From: Psychrobacter sp. JCM 18902
GTDB taxonomy: Bacteria; Pseudomonadota; Gammaproteobacteria; Pseudomonadales; Moraxellaceae
NCBI RefSeq assembly: GCF_904846615.1
Contig: NZ_CAJHBK010000001.1
Location: 310,001 to 374,000 of the forward strand
DNA length: 64,000 nucleotides
Direction: 5' to 3'
Shown here in pieces: positions 1 through 9,656 of the stretch. Under the pieces are notes generated by a model. It was not told the DNA's origin, did no database searches, and saw nothing but the letters and a program-made list of their open reading frames with translations. The position numbers and the translations under genes are program-made. The stretch's first letter is position 1; each line of letters opens with the position of its first letter.

Positions 1-90
1 ATTTTATGTTTTTCACGGCGTTGGTATGTTATGACGCTGGTTTTTCTTCAACTGTCTTGGTCTAAAGCAAAGGTGAAAAAATATGCTTAA
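1..90 (+). CDS. C-terminal end of upstream gene, partial
   Basis: Frame 1 is open from the window edge to a TAA at 88-90 and overlaps the next start codon (83) by eight bases. The visible 29 residues contain a hydrophobic stretch (VMTLVFLQLSW) followed by a lysine-rich end (SKAKVKKYA), as at the end of a polytopic membrane protein. A flippase such as Wzx would fit the glycan cluster, but this is inference from context. Frame 3 is also open over most of the stretch, so the reading frame is not certain. Confidence 0.4.
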   Translation: MLCFSRRWYVMTLVFLQLSWSKAKVKKYA

Positions 91-1273
91 TATTGATGTG
101 TTGCCTCAGCCTTTACGCAGTGATGAAAACGGTCAAAAGCGCTGTTGTTCGCTGCAACAGACAACAGCTAGCGGGCAAATGACTGAGAAGGCATTGTGGT
201 TTGTATATCCAGCGAACTTGCCAATGCCAGAAGACGATGATTGTGATGCTTATTTACTGGCCACATTGTTGCCCGCGATGCAGATGCGAGCAGCCATTCA
301 TGTGCATGGTAGCGTGTCGCAGGAGCTATTAGCCAACCTGACAGAGCTACAGTATGTTTGGAATAAGTGGTTGCCAGAGCGTTATTTTTTGATTGATATA
401 CAAGTTGATCGTATTAGAGAGAGCGACGTACAAGTAGATGGTGCGATTGCTGCATTTTCTGGTGGCGTTGATGCTCAGTTTACCGCTTATCGTCATGCGA
501 CAGGCAGAGCAGGATACGCCACACGAAATATTAAAGCAGGGGTTTTTGTGCATGGCTTTGATATACCTTTAGAGGATACAAAAGGCTTTGCCAGTGCAGC
601 AAAAACAGCGACAAAAGTACTTGCAGATATCAATATCGATTTGGTCATTGTGAAAACAAATATTCGAGGACTTTGGGACATCAACTGGGAAGACTATCAT
701 GCTGCTGCTATTGCCTCAGTATTATGCGGCTTGAAACGATATGCAGGAATTGGGCTCATTGGTAGTGGTGATTCTTATGATGTATTAATTAGTCCTTGGG
801 GCTCACACCCAATCACTGACCCGCTGCTAAGTTCTGGCGACTTTAGACTCATTCATGATGGTGCAGGCTTTAGTCGTTCAGAGAAGCTTCAAACTCTTTC
901 AGCATGGCCCTTGGGTATAGAGAATTTACGTGTCTGTTGGGTTGGAGATAAGCATGATAGCAACTGTGGTCGCTGTGAGAAATGTGTTAGGACGCGTCTC
1001 AATTTTTTGGTTGCAGGTATAGATAACCCTCAATGTTTTAGCGAGCCCATGGACTCATCACTTTTTAAATCAATGGCTCTAAAGGGCAGGGCTGTCAGCA
1101 TAGATTGGAAGTTAATTCGTCATGAGATGATTAAAACGGGTAGAGGTCTTGAATGGCTGCCATACATTGAAAAAGCACTCAAACGTAACCCGCCTCCTAA
1201 CTTGAATAGATTGTTTCCTGTTGGCTCAAGGCGTCGTATGTGGGTGAAGAAGCTGTTAATGAGAAACGAATAA
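83..1273 (+). CDS. PP-loop ATPase-like protein of the glycan cluster
   Basis: This 396-residue protein has an SGGVD motif (residues about 125-129) that matches the SGGxD pyrophosphate loop of N-type ATP pyrophosphatases such as QueC. Near residues 300-310 it has NCGRCEKC, a CxxCxxC cluster like the zinc site of QueC-type enzymes. Such enzymes adenylate a carboxylate or carbonyl and then transfer nitrogen or sulfur. Here it heads a run of glycosyltransferase genes, so it may modify a sugar or a glycan building block; the substrate cannot be read from sequence. It is 13 bases from the pyruvyltransferase gene, consistent with an operon. The ATG at 83 is preceded by AAAGGTG. Confidence 0.65.
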   Translation: MLNIDVLPQPLRSDENGQKRCCSLQQTTASGQMTEKALWFVYPANLPMPEDDDCDAYLLATLLPAMQMRAAIHVHGSVSQELLANLTELQYVWNKWLPERYFLIDIQVDRIRESDVQVDGAIAAFSGGVDAQFTAYRHATGRAGYATRNIKAGVFVHGFDIPLEDTKGFASAAKTATKVLADINIDLVIVKTNIRGLWDINWEDYHAAAIASVLCGLKRYAGIGLIGSGDSYDVLISPWGSHPITDPLLSSGDFRLIHDGAGFSRSEKLQTLSAWPLGIENLRVCWVGDKHDSNCGRCEKCVRTRLNFLVAGIDNPQCFSEPMDSSLFKSMALKGRAVSIDWKLIRHEMIKTGRGLEWLPYIEKALKRNPPPNLNRLFPVGSRRRMWVKKLLMRNE

Positions 1274-1286
1274 GGGAGCATTAAAA

Positions 1287-2369
1287 ATGAATATTGCTGC
1301 TATAAAAAAGCTCATTCCGCTCAGATTAAAAAAACACTTAGCCGCCTATATGGGAGCGAGAGGTTTACCGTTACCACCTGGCAAACGGTGCTTTATTTTT
1401 CTTGCCGCTGACTATGGCAATATTGGCGATATTGCTATTTCTCACGCGCAAAAGCAGTATTTGCAACGTGTGCTGAAGGATTATGATGTTGTTAGTGTTG
1501 CTATCAGTCAAACCAGATTTGTACTCAATTCAATTAAACAGCAAATAAAAGAGACGGATATCGTCACTATCATAGGCGGCGGTAATATGGGTGGCACGTA
1601 TCCTGATATTGAGGAGCTGCGCCAATTAGTCATCAAGTCATTTTCAGCCAACCTTATCGTTTGTTTTCCTCAGACATTAGATTGGAATGATTCTATTCAA
1701 TCTAAACGTGCCTTGCAGCGTATTGTGAACGTATACGCCAAGCATCCAGATATACATGTTTTTGCCAGAGAGTCGATAACAGCGGCAAAACTCATCGAGC
1801 TTTTTGCTGAGTACAGTAATGTGCATATTGGTCTCGTACCAGATATTGTGATGAGCGCGAATGCAACAGTGCTGGGTACGACAGATTGCTTAGCGCCTTC
1901 AGGTATTTTGCGCTGCTTACGAGATGACAAAGAAGCCGCATTATCAGCTGAGCAATACGCCATGATAGACAAAGCCTTAGCAGATACTGGCTATCAGATT
2001 GAAAAGACCGATACACATGCTGGTGGTTCGCAACTCGATGAGGCACATTGCACAAAATTACTGACTGACAAGCTTAGTCAGTTTCGTGCTGCAAAATTGG
2101 TCGTGACTGACCGGCTGCACGGCATGATTTTATGTTTGCTATCGGGTACGCCGTGCTTGGTACTCCCGAACGCCAATCATAAGATAAGACAGACGCAGTT
2201 GGACTGGTTAGGCGGTCATCCAAGGCTGGTGTTTTTAGAATTGGAAGAGATTGCTGATATTGCAACATTCATCGATAGCCTTTTGTCTGTGCCTCACGGT
2301 ACGATGGATGAGTCTCCAGTTGATATAGCTGAGTACGATGACCTAAAAAAAGCGTTAGTAGCGATATGA
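1287..2369 (+). CDS. Polysaccharide pyruvyl transferase family protein
   Basis: The 360-residue product begins its core with FLAADYGNIGDIAI (about residues 33-46), the GNxGD signature of the WcaK/CsaB family. It also has GGGNMGG near residue 95 and VTDRLHGMI near residue 275, both typical of that GT-B-like fold. Family members add a ketal-linked pyruvate from phosphoenolpyruvate to a sugar, making the glycan acidic. No signal peptide is visible, so it should act in the cytoplasm or at the inner face of the membrane. The start follows GGGAGCATTAAAA, a good ribosome site. Its stop overlaps the following GT2 start by four bases, so the two are probably translationally coupled. The exact acceptor sugar is unknown. 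Confidence 0.8.
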   Translation: MNIAAIKKLIPLRLKKHLAAYMGARGLPLPPGKRCFIFLAADYGNIGDIAISHAQKQYLQRVLKDYDVVSVAISQTRFVLNSIKQQIKETDIVTIIGGGNMGGTYPDIEELRQLVIKSFSANLIVCFPQTLDWNDSIQSKRALQRIVNVYAKHPDIHVFARESITAAKLIELFAEYSNVHIGLVPDIVMSANATVLGTTDCLAPSGILRCLRDDKEAALSAEQYAMIDKALADTGYQIEKTDTHAGGSQLDEAHCTKLLTDKLSQFRAAKLVVTDRLHGMILCLLSGTPCLVLPNANHKIRQTQLDWLGGHPRLVFLELEEIADIATFIDSLLSVPHGTMDESPVDIAEYDDLKKALVAI

Positions 2370-3379
2370 CGACTATCGAAACGCCATTAGTAAGTATCAT
2401 CGTACCAGTGTATAACGTTGCGTCATATATCGATGCTTGTTTGGCATCCATCAAGCAGCAGACTTATCAGAATATTGAAATTATCGTTGTAGAAGATTGC
2501 TCCACTGATGATTCAAAACAAGCACTTGCGTCACATCTCATAGATGAGCGCATCAAAGTCATTCAGCATCATGAAAACAGCGGTCTTTCTGCGGCTCGTA
2601 ATACTGGTATCAAGTCTGCGATAGGCAAATACATAATGTTCGTTGATTCTGATGACATTATAGACACTCGCTTGGTGGCAGCGTGTGTGGATTGTGCGCT
2701 CACCACGCACGCAGAGGTCGTGACGTATGGCTTTACACCATTCAAAGATGGCATCACAGAGACAGATCTGCCGTATCCCGCTAGCAATTTAGCATTTGAG
2801 GCAACCAAAATAGACGGTTCATATTTTAGCTTACCGCATTTTGCATGGCTCAAATTTATTAAATCTAGCGCAGTGCGGTCGGCCTCGTTACAGTTCCCAG
2901 TGGGTCTGTACTACGAAGATTGGCCTTTTCATTGGCATCTTGGCTTAGCTACTAATATTAAGTATCACCTGCCCATTGATTTTTATCTATACAGACAGCG
3001 TGGCACGTCGATCACAGGGTCAACAGATAAAAAGCTATTAGACCTTTTCGTTATCCATGCAGAAGTCATCAGTTTAGTAGAGGACTATCAAGCGGATGAG
3101 GTTAAAAAAACGCTCGCCAATAAAATTAAACAAAGTCATTGGAGTATCCTTACTCGTATAGATAATGACTATTTAGCAGCTGCAGTAGCACAAGCTAAAA
3201 AAGCAGATAAAACGTTACGACTAAAGGGTTATAAGAGCGATTTGACCGTAAGAAATATGATGATTAGTAATATCGTACGTATGCCGACGCAAGTTGCCTT
3301 GCTGATGTTACAGGTGCTTCGTCAAGCGCTAGACAAAAGAGCAAGGGTTAAAGGTCAAGGGATGACAGATTCAGAATAG
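2366..3379 (+). CDS. Glycosyltransferase family 2
   Basis: The N-terminus (VSIIVPVYNVASYIDACLAS, residues 9-28) is the classic start of a GT-A inverting glycosyltransferase. VEDCSTDDS (nucleotide-binding aspartates) follows, then FVDSDDII near residue 91 with the DxD-type metal site. The ATG overlaps the stop of the pyruvyltransferase gene (ATGA), indicating coupled translation. No membrane segments are evident, so it should act at the cytoplasmic face on a lipid-linked glycan. Donor and acceptor sugars cannot be assigned from sequence. The C-terminal 80 residues are lysine- and arginine-rich, which could help membrane contact. Confidence 0.85.
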   Translation: MTTIETPLVSIIVPVYNVASYIDACLASIKQQTYQNIEIIVVEDCSTDDSKQALASHLIDERIKVIQHHENSGLSAARNTGIKSAIGKYIMFVDSDDIIDTRLVAACVDCALTTHAEVVTYGFTPFKDGITETDLPYPASNLAFEATKIDGSYFSLPHFAWLKFIKSSAVRSASLQFPVGLYYEDWPFHWHLGLATNIKYHLPIDFYLYRQRGTSITGSTDKKLLDLFVIHAEVISLVEDYQADEVKKTLANKIKQSHWSILTRIDNDYLAAAVAQAKKADKTLRLKGYKSDLTVRNMMISNIVRMPTQVALLMLQVLRQALDKRARVKGQGMTDSE

Positions 3380-3425
3380 TTTTGAAAAATACGTTTGGTT
3401 TTATGGCTTCTTAATAGGTAAAGAG

Positions 3426-4520
3426 ATGACTATTCAGAGAGTGCTGCACATCGTGGGAAAAATGGATCGGGCTGGGGCAGAGACCATGCTCATGAATCTA
3501 TATCGTCATATAGATCATAGCCAGATTCAGTTTGATTTTATCACTTTTACCGAGGAGGTCGGTGACTATGATGCTGAGATAATAGCGCTGGGCGGTAGGA
3601 TTATACCGATTTTAGCGGATCATTCATTAGCGAGTATGTGGAAGCTTAGAAACTTCCTTAAACAACATCCTGACTATCAAATCATTCATGCTCATATGCT
3701 ATTAAACAATGCTTTTCATCTGCTGGCTGCCAAAGGTGCTGGCGTGCCGCATCGCATTTCACATTCTCATAGTACCAGTAATGGTAAAACCAATATTGTT
3801 AAAAAAATATATGAACAGTGGGCGTTCATTACCAATCGTAAATTGGCCACGGATAAAATTAGTTGCGGTGAACAAGCGGCAAATTACCTATTTGGCAGCA
3901 TAAAAGACGTGTGGCTACTGCCCAATGCTGTTGACATACAGCAGATGGTGACAGTCGCTAACCAATCAAGACAGTATATCGACCAAGAATTGGGCGATGA
4001 GGGGCTAAAAATTATCCAAGTTGGTCGTCTAAATGAGGTTAAAAACCATCAGTTTTCTTTAGAGATCGCTGAGCAGTTAAAACAACGTCAGATCGCCTTT
4101 ACCTTATATATTGTTGGACAAGGTTCATTGGATATGAGGCTCAGGCAACAAGTAGCAGATAAGTCACTCCCAGATACGGTCAAGTTTTTGGGGATGCGTA
4201 CGGATATCACAGAATTAATGGCCAGCGCCGACTATATGATGATGCCTTCGTTGCACGAGGGTTTCCCTGTCGTCTTGGTCGAGAGCCAAACAGTTGGGTT
4301 AAAGGCGTTGGTTTCTGACCAAGTATCACCTGAAGTAGATTTAGGACTTGGATTAGTACAGTTTTTACCGATTCACTCAGCCAAGGATTGGGTTGATTGC
4401 TTATTAGCGCCTAAACAGCCAAAGCCCAATGAAAAAGACATAACCGCAGCGCTGAATTTATACGGATTTAGTGCTGCTACCAATGCGCAAATACTAATGC
4501 AAAAGTACTTGAATATGTGA
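3426..4520 (+). CDS. Glycosyltransferase family 4 (EpsF-like)
   Basis: The 364-residue protein opens with VLHIVGKMDRAGAETMLMNL (residues 6-25), the start typical of GT-B retaining glycosyltransferases of the EpsF group. The C-terminal domain carries IIQVGRLNEVKNH (near 195) and PSLHEGFPVVLVES (near 285); the last contains the EGFPxxxxE donor-binding motif of GT4. It lies 46 bases after the GT2 gene and 187 bases before the polymerase gene. It probably adds one sugar of the repeat unit; the sugar is unknown. Confidence 0.85.
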   Translation: MTIQRVLHIVGKMDRAGAETMLMNLYRHIDHSQIQFDFITFTEEVGDYDAEIIALGGRIIPILADHSLASMWKLRNFLKQHPDYQIIHAHMLLNNAFHLLAAKGAGVPHRISHSHSTSNGKTNIVKKIYEQWAFITNRKLATDKISCGEQAANYLFGSIKDVWLLPNAVDIQQMVTVANQSRQYIDQELGDEGLKIIQVGRLNEVKNHQFSLEIAEQLKQRQIAFTLYIVGQGSLDMRLRQQVADKSLPDTVKFLGMRTDITELMASADYMMMPSLHEGFPVVLVESQTVGLKALVSDQVSPEVDLGLGLVQFLPIHSAKDWVDCLLAPKQPKPNEKDITAALNLYGFSAATNAQILMQKYLNM

Positions 4521-4707
4521 CGGAGTAGTTGCTTCTCATTTATAGTCGTTTTAAGGTAGTTTGGACGGAATGAGAAAAAAATCGAGGTGGCTAGGAAGGC
4601 TATAGTTATATAGGTATTGGACGGTACAAAAGATACTAGACGGTGTAAACCTGCCACCATATCCGATTTATATAAGATTGACGACATCTACTTTTATAGA
4701 GGGTTAA

Positions 4708-5748
4708 ATGCTTCCATACCTGCTGGTTCTTAGCCTTGTTATTTTTTGGATCGTACTGGAGAAAAAATCTCTCAATCGTACGTCTTTTTGGCTGCCGCTA
4801 ATTATATTGACATTGTTTGCAGGCCTTCGTAGCTACCGAGTCGGTACGGATACAGGAAACTATACGAGAAATTTCAACAGTCAATTGAATGCCGAGTACT
4901 TTAGGTTCAACGAAGACATTGAGTTCGGCTATCAGTTATTAGAGTATGCGTTGTTACGTATGACCACTCATTATTTTTGGCTGCTTGTTATTACCAGTTT
5001 AATTATTGTCTATTGCTATCTTAGAGTGATTAAAAAATACAGCGTAAATTATTGGTTTTCCGTATTTTTATTTATTACGCTGGGCGTTTATACTTTTTCT
5101 TTTAATGGACTGCGTCAAGGATTGGCAATGGCGATCTTTACCTTGGCCATTCCTTATCTGTTAGAAAAACGATTTATTCCATACCTGCTGATTTGTGCAA
5201 TTGCTTCATTGTTCCATGTAACCGCGTTATTTATGATTCCATTTTATTTCATCGTCAATTTAAGAATAAAACCCTTATATAAGATTTTGGCAACATTCTT
5301 AGGATCGCTATTAGTAAGTGGGGTATTGGTCGCTTATATTTCTTCTACTAACGATAGATATGAGGGCTATGCGAAAGCATCCGATGAAGCAGGCGGGTTT
5401 TTAACGCTTGGTTTTTACACGGCTATCATGATTTTAATCATCTTGGTCAGTTATCTGTATAAAATTAAAGACAAAGATTTTCAAAAACTCATAACGTTTT
5501 ATGCATCAGGCGTGGTTTTTATCATACCGTTAGCGATGTTGGGTACCAGTCCTTCAGGTCCTCAAAGGCTGCTTGCGTATTTTACATGGATATTGGTTTT
5601 GATACTGCCTATGATTTTAAAAAGAATTAATAATATTTATTTATATATAGCGAGTATCGTTATTTTTCTCATGTATTTTGTCTTGACGACATCGAGATTT
5701 AGTAACTTGAGTCCGTATATTATCAATCCGATATTTGAGGTTTTCTAA
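4708..5748 (+). CDS. EpsG/Wzy-like polysaccharide polymerase, polytopic membrane protein
   Basis: The 346-residue product is almost entirely hydrophobic, with roughly nine or ten membrane segments. It contains the conserved EpsG-type stretch FAGLRSYRVGTDTGNY (about residues 37-52) and FSFNGLRQGLAMAIF (about 131-145). Proteins of this family are thought to polymerise lipid-linked repeat units at the outer face of the inner membrane. The gene overlaps the next GT2 by one base (TAATG), which points to coupled translation. It is the only polymerase candidate in this part of the cluster, supporting a Wzx/Wzy-type pathway. The start at 4708 is preceded by AGAGGGTTAA. Confidence 0.75.
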   Translation: MLPYLLVLSLVIFWIVLEKKSLNRTSFWLPLIILTLFAGLRSYRVGTDTGNYTRNFNSQLNAEYFRFNEDIEFGYQLLEYALLRMTTHYFWLLVITSLIIVYCYLRVIKKYSVNYWFSVFLFITLGVYTFSFNGLRQGLAMAIFTLAIPYLLEKRFIPYLLICAIASLFHVTALFMIPFYFIVNLRIKPLYKILATFLGSLLVSGVLVAYISSTNDRYEGYAKASDEAGGFLTLGFYTAIMILIILVSYLYKIKDKDFQKLITFYASGVVFIIPLAMLGTSPSGPQRLLAYFTWILVLILPMILKRINNIYLYIASIVIFLMYFVLTTSRFSNLSPYIINPIFEVF

Positions 5749-6611
5749 TGAAAAATCAGACATATATATCTATTGGTATTCCCATTTATAATGCTGAAGC
5801 GTACTTGGAAGATGCTATCAAATCCATATTGGCTCAAACGCATGAGTTATGGGAGCTTATATTAATTGATGATGGCTCTACTGATGCGTCATTGGCCATC
5901 GCCAAGCGTTTTGAAGAGTCTGACCATAGAATAAAGGTCATTGCTGATGGCATAAACAAAAAACTGCCTGCTCGATTAAATCAGCTTATTAAAGAAGCGA
6001 ACTATGATTATATAGCGCGCATGGATGCCGATGATCTCATTCATCCAGATAGACTAGCGATTCAATTAAGTTTTTTAGAAAAAAATCCAGATTATGATTT
6101 GGTATCTACAGGTGTCGTGTCTATTGATAATTTTAATAAAGTTTATGGTTGCCGTCATGTCGATCAAATTTATACAGAATTTAAAGAAATAGCCGCTGCT
6201 TATCCTATTGTACATGCTGCTGTTTTGGCAAAAAAGAGTTGGTACGAACGAAATAAATATAATGAAAATTATCCAAGGTCTGAAGATTATGATTTATGGT
6301 GTAGAGCTATCTCAAATCAAGATTTAAATTTAGCGGTATTGCCTGATTTATTATATTATTATAGAGAAGAAGGGAATTTATCGTTATCTAAAATAACCAG
6401 ATCATATAAAGACAGTTTTAAAACGTACTGTGAATATAAGGGAAACAGTTATTTAGGTTCTTTGAAATTATCAGCAAAACTGACAACAGTCACTTTTTTA
6501 GATTCGATAGGATTATTACAAAAGATAGCCAATAAAAGAAATAAATTAACAATATCTGACACGCTAAGAAATCATCATCAGTCAGTGGTAAATAGTATTT
6601 GTGCTAAATGA
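5748..6611 (+). CDS. Glycosyltransferase family 2
   Basis: The 287-residue protein begins ISIGIPIYNAEAYLEDAI (residues 7-24), followed by LIDDGSTDASL and ARMDADDLIHPDR (near residue 88), the metal- and nucleotide-binding motifs of GT-A enzymes. The acceptor-side motif RSEDYDLWCRA is present near residue 177. The gene shares one base with the polymerase gene. Its second half is noticeably AT-rich compared with its neighbours, a common feature of horizontally exchanged glycan genes. Which sugar it transfers is not known. Confidence 0.85.
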   Translation: MKNQTYISIGIPIYNAEAYLEDAIKSILAQTHELWELILIDDGSTDASLAIAKRFEESDHRIKVIADGINKKLPARLNQLIKEANYDYIARMDADDLIHPDRLAIQLSFLEKNPDYDLVSTGVVSIDNFNKVYGCRHVDQIYTEFKEIAAAYPIVHAAVLAKKSWYERNKYNENYPRSEDYDLWCRAISNQDLNLAVLPDLLYYYREEGNLSLSKITRSYKDSFKTYCEYKGNSYLGSLKLSAKLTTVTFLDSIGLLQKIANKRNKLTISDTLRNHHQSVVNSICAK

Positions 6612-6668
6612 CATTGTTTATAAAACGTCACTGATAAAATAATATATAAAAAATGCTGAGGTGCTGAA

Positions 6669-7838
6669 ATGACATTGAAGATATGCTTTCTAATGACAGA
6701 TGCGGTGTCATTTAATGTGCTATATCGTGATCAGCTTGAATACATTAGAGACCATGCGGATGTTGATATCACCTTAATCTGCGGTGGCGATAAACAGCAG
6801 TTAGATATTTTACGTGAGCGCAAAATAGGCAAGGTGATTAATTTACATTTTCAGCGTAAGCCTTCTTTGCTTAAAGATGCTCAGTCACTCGCGCTTTTAA
6901 CCCGTTATATGCTATCGAATCGTTTTGATGTGGTGGTTTATTTAACGCCTAAAGCCTTGTTATTAGGGAGTATCGCAAGTGCTGTTACATTGCAAAAGAG
7001 ACGAATTGCTTTTAGCGTGGGTAGAGCCTATGAGAATTTCTCAGGTTTAAAAAAGAGGGTGTTTCAGGGTCTGGATATATTAAGCTTTGGCTTATCTCAC
7101 GAGGTTTTATTTGTTTCTGAGTCTTTGCTCAGCGTATGCCTAGAAGAAAATATCCTCAAAAAAAGTAAGGCAACTGTCATTGATAATGGCTCATTTAACG
7201 GCATCGATACTGATTTGCTGCAACCTGTGGCTCAGCTAGAAAAAGAGGCATTAAGAAAGAAGTACAAGGTACCTGACAATAGCTTTGCAATTTGCGTGGT
7301 AGGACGAGTTTGTGATGATAAAGGCTTCAAAGATATTGAGTATATATCCGAAAAACTAAGAGCAGAAAACGTCTACTTTATGTTCATAGGAGACTGTGAA
7401 GACGACGTAGGAAAAGTAGTCGTTGAGAAAGTTGTCAAAGATAATAGAGGTGTGTATATACCAGCCAATTCAAATGTACACGAGGTTTTTCAGTGTGCTG
7501 ATTTACATTTATTTTTGAGCTATCGTGAAGGGTTTGGCAGTGTCGCTATTGAAGCAGCCAGTTGCGCTGTTCCAACCTTTGCCTATGATGTCGTTGGTGT
7601 AAAGGATAGTGTCAAAGAAGGTATCAGCGGTCGAAAATTTAATTTTAAGGATATGTCGTCTGTCGCCGAAGCGATCAGTGCTGCTGCTACTGATAAGGAA
7701 TTTGAAAAGAGATATCCTGATGCAAGAGACTGGGCCATTGCAAATTTTGAACGCAAGCAATTGTGGCAAAGTTATTTAAGTTTTTATTTACGCAGTAGGG
7801 ATGACCGCGTAAACGACAAAAGGCGGGCTGCAAAATGA
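6669..7838 (+). CDS. Glycosyltransferase family 4
   Basis: The 389-residue protein has the GT-B layout: an N-terminal half starting KICFLMTDAVSFNVLYRDQL, then in the C-terminal half VVGRVCDDKGFKDIEYI (about residues 216-232) and LSYREGFGSVAIEAASCAVP (about 281-300), with the EGFG...E donor site. The architecture and its place directly before a small phosphoglycosyl transferase resemble PglA-type enzymes, which add the second sugar to a lipid-linked acceptor; that role is inferred. The stop overlaps the next start by four bases (ATGA). The start follows GCTGAGGTGCTGAA. Confidence 0.85.
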   Translation: MTLKICFLMTDAVSFNVLYRDQLEYIRDHADVDITLICGGDKQQLDILRERKIGKVINLHFQRKPSLLKDAQSLALLTRYMLSNRFDVVVYLTPKALLLGSIASAVTLQKRRIAFSVGRAYENFSGLKKRVFQGLDILSFGLSHEVLFVSESLLSVCLEENILKKSKATVIDNGSFNGIDTDLLQPVAQLEKEALRKKYKVPDNSFAICVVGRVCDDKGFKDIEYISEKLRAENVYFMFIGDCEDDVGKVVVEKVVKDNRGVYIPANSNVHEVFQCADLHLFLSYREGFGSVAIEAASCAVPTFAYDVVGVKDSVKEGISGRKFNFKDMSSVAEAISAAATDKEFEKRYPDARDWAIANFERKQLWQSYLSFYLRSRDDRVNDKRRAAK

Positions 7839-8446
7839 TAAAGCGACTATTTGACATCACGGCGGCCACGGCGGCCTTGGTAATATTATCTCCTGTTTAT
7901 GCTATTACGGCTTATAAAGTCAAAAAAAACTTAGGCTCACCAGTGATATTTAGACAAACTCGCCCTGGTCTAAATGGCAAGCCGTTTGAGATGATTAAGT
8001 TTCGCTCAATGAAAAATTCTATCGATACAGAGGGTAATCCTTTAGAGGATGATGAGCGTTTGACGGCATTTGGTAAGACCTTGCGTAATAGCAGTCTCGA
8101 TGAGCTGCCTGAACTATGGAATGTGATTAAAGGCGATATGAGTTTGGTGGGGCCGCGACCATTATTGATGGAATATCTGCCCCTATATAATGATGAGCAA
8201 GCGCGTCGCCACCGTGTACGTCCGGGTATTACGGGGTATGCACAAGTTAATGGTCGCAATGCGATTGGTTGGCATGAAAAATTTACGCTCGACACATGGT
8301 ATGTCGATCATCAGTCATTATGGTTAGACATTATGATCTTGGTTAAAACAGTAAAAAAAGTCATTATCAAAGATGGCATTAGTGCTGATGGTGAAGCGAC
8401 CATGAGCAAATTCACAGGTAATAGCGTCGATAAAAACACGCTTTGA
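7835..8446 (+). CDS. Small monotopic phosphoglycosyl transferase (PglC/WcaJ-type sugar transferase)
   Basis: This 203-residue enzyme should transfer a sugar phosphate from a UDP-sugar to undecaprenyl phosphate, the first committed step of glycan assembly. It has one N-terminal hydrophobic re-entrant helix (residues about 5-25), then FRQTRPGLNGKPFEMIKFRS, SLDELPELWNVIKGDMSLVG (the Asp-Glu catalytic dyad lies in LDELP) and RVRPGITGYAQVNGRN. The length of about 200 residues matches the minimal PglC form, not the 450-residue WbaP/WcaJ form. It overlaps the preceding GT4 by four bases and is followed after 10 bases by the aminotransferase, so the pair probably supplies and loads an amino sugar. 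Confidence 0.9.
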   Translation: MIKRLFDITAATAALVILSPVYAITAYKVKKNLGSPVIFRQTRPGLNGKPFEMIKFRSMKNSIDTEGNPLEDDERLTAFGKTLRNSSLDELPELWNVIKGDMSLVGPRPLLMEYLPLYNDEQARRHRVRPGITGYAQVNGRNAIGWHEKFTLDTWYVDHQSLWLDIMILVKTVKKVIIKDGISADGEATMSKFTGNSVDKNTL

Positions 8447-8456
8447 TGAGGAACGC

Positions 8457-9656
8457 ATGCTAAATACTCCTTTTTCACCTTGGCCTAGTTTTACTCAGCA
8501 AGAAGCGGATGCGGTCAGTCAAGTATTGTTATCCAACAAGGTCAATTATTGGACAGGGCAAGAATGCCGTCAGTTTGAAGAGGAGTTTGCTGATTGGGCG
8601 GGTAGCAAATACGCGATTGCATTGGGCAACGGAACTTTGGCATTGGACGCGGCATTACAGGCACTTGGTATAGGTGTGGGTGATGAAGTTATCGTGACGC
8701 CGCGCACTTTTATTGCCAGTATCTCCTCAGTGGTTAATGCAGGCGCGACGCCCATTTTTGCGGATGTTGATGAGGCCACAGGAAATATCACTCCAGAGTC
8801 GATAGCGGCGGTATTGACGGACAAAACCAAAGGCATCGTCTGTGTGCATTTAGCAGGTTGGCCCTGTGATATGGATGGCATCATGGCACTGGCAGATCAG
8901 CATCATTTATATGTCATTGAAGACTGCGCACAAGCGCATGGTGCACGATATAAAGGGCGAAGCGTGGGCAGTATCGGTCATATTGGCGCGTGGAGTTTTT
9001 GCCAAGATAAGATCATGACCACAGGCGGCGAGGGCGGCATGGTCACCACTGATGACGAGCAGCTATGGCGAAAAATGTGGGCGTATAAAGATCATGGCAA
9101 AAGCTATGCGGCGGTCTATGAGACCGAGCAGCAGCCCGGCTATAATTGGCTACATGAGAGCTTTGGCACCAACTGGCGCATGACCGAGATTCAAGGCGTG
9201 ATTGGGCGTATTCAATTGGCACATATGAGTGACTGGATAGCGAAGCGCCGTGCTAATGCTCAAGCGATATTAGAGGCATGTGCTAAATGGGAAGAAAAAG
9301 GCTATCTATCGGTGCCAACATTAGAGCAAGATTATCAGTTTCCAAACTCTACCCATGCCTATTATAAATTGTATGTTTACGTGCAACCAAATAACCTAGC
9401 TGAGGGTTGGACACGTGATCGCATCATTGAAGAAATAAATGCGTCAGGCGTGCCTTGCTATTCAGGGTCTGCCTCAGAGGTATATTTAGAAAAAGCATTC
9501 GATGATACAGGCTTGCGTCCAGAAAACAGACTGCCAATAGCAAAACAGTTGGGAGAGACCAGCTTAATGTTTTTAGTTCATCCTACCTTAACCACTGCCG
9601 AAATCGCGCAAACGATAGATGCAATCGATCGCGTTTTTGTTTCAATGATTCAGTAA
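8457..9656 (+). CDS. DegT/DnrJ/EryC1/StrS aminotransferase (PglE-like)
   Basis: The 399-residue PLP enzyme has the family motifs EDCAQAHGARYKG (about residues 154-166) and WSFCQDKIMTTGGEGGMVTT (about 178-197), where the lysine in QDK is the expected Schiff-base residue. These enzymes aminate a keto-sugar nucleotide, usually UDP-4-keto-6-deoxy-GlcNAc, on the way to bacillosamine-type sugars. The matching 4,6-dehydratase and acetyltransferase are not in this window and may lie upstream. The gene follows the sugar transferase by 10 bases with GATGAGGAACGC before the ATG, and it ends the glycan operon here. The 230 bases after it switch to housekeeping genes. Confidence 0.85.
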   Translation: MLNTPFSPWPSFTQQEADAVSQVLLSNKVNYWTGQECRQFEEEFADWAGSKYAIALGNGTLALDAALQALGIGVGDEVIVTPRTFIASISSVVNAGATPIFADVDEATGNITPESIAAVLTDKTKGIVCVHLAGWPCDMDGIMALADQHHLYVIEDCAQAHGARYKGRSVGSIGHIGAWSFCQDKIMTTGGEGGMVTTDDEQLWRKMWAYKDHGKSYAAVYETEQQPGYNWLHESFGTNWRMTEIQGVIGRIQLAHMSDWIAKRRANAQAILEACAKWEEKGYLSVPTLEQDYQFPNSTHAYYKLYVYVQPNNLAEGWTRDRIIEEINASGVPCYSGSASEVYLEKAFDDTGLRPENRLPIAKQLGETSLMFLVHPTLTTAEIAQTIDAIDRVFVSMIQ

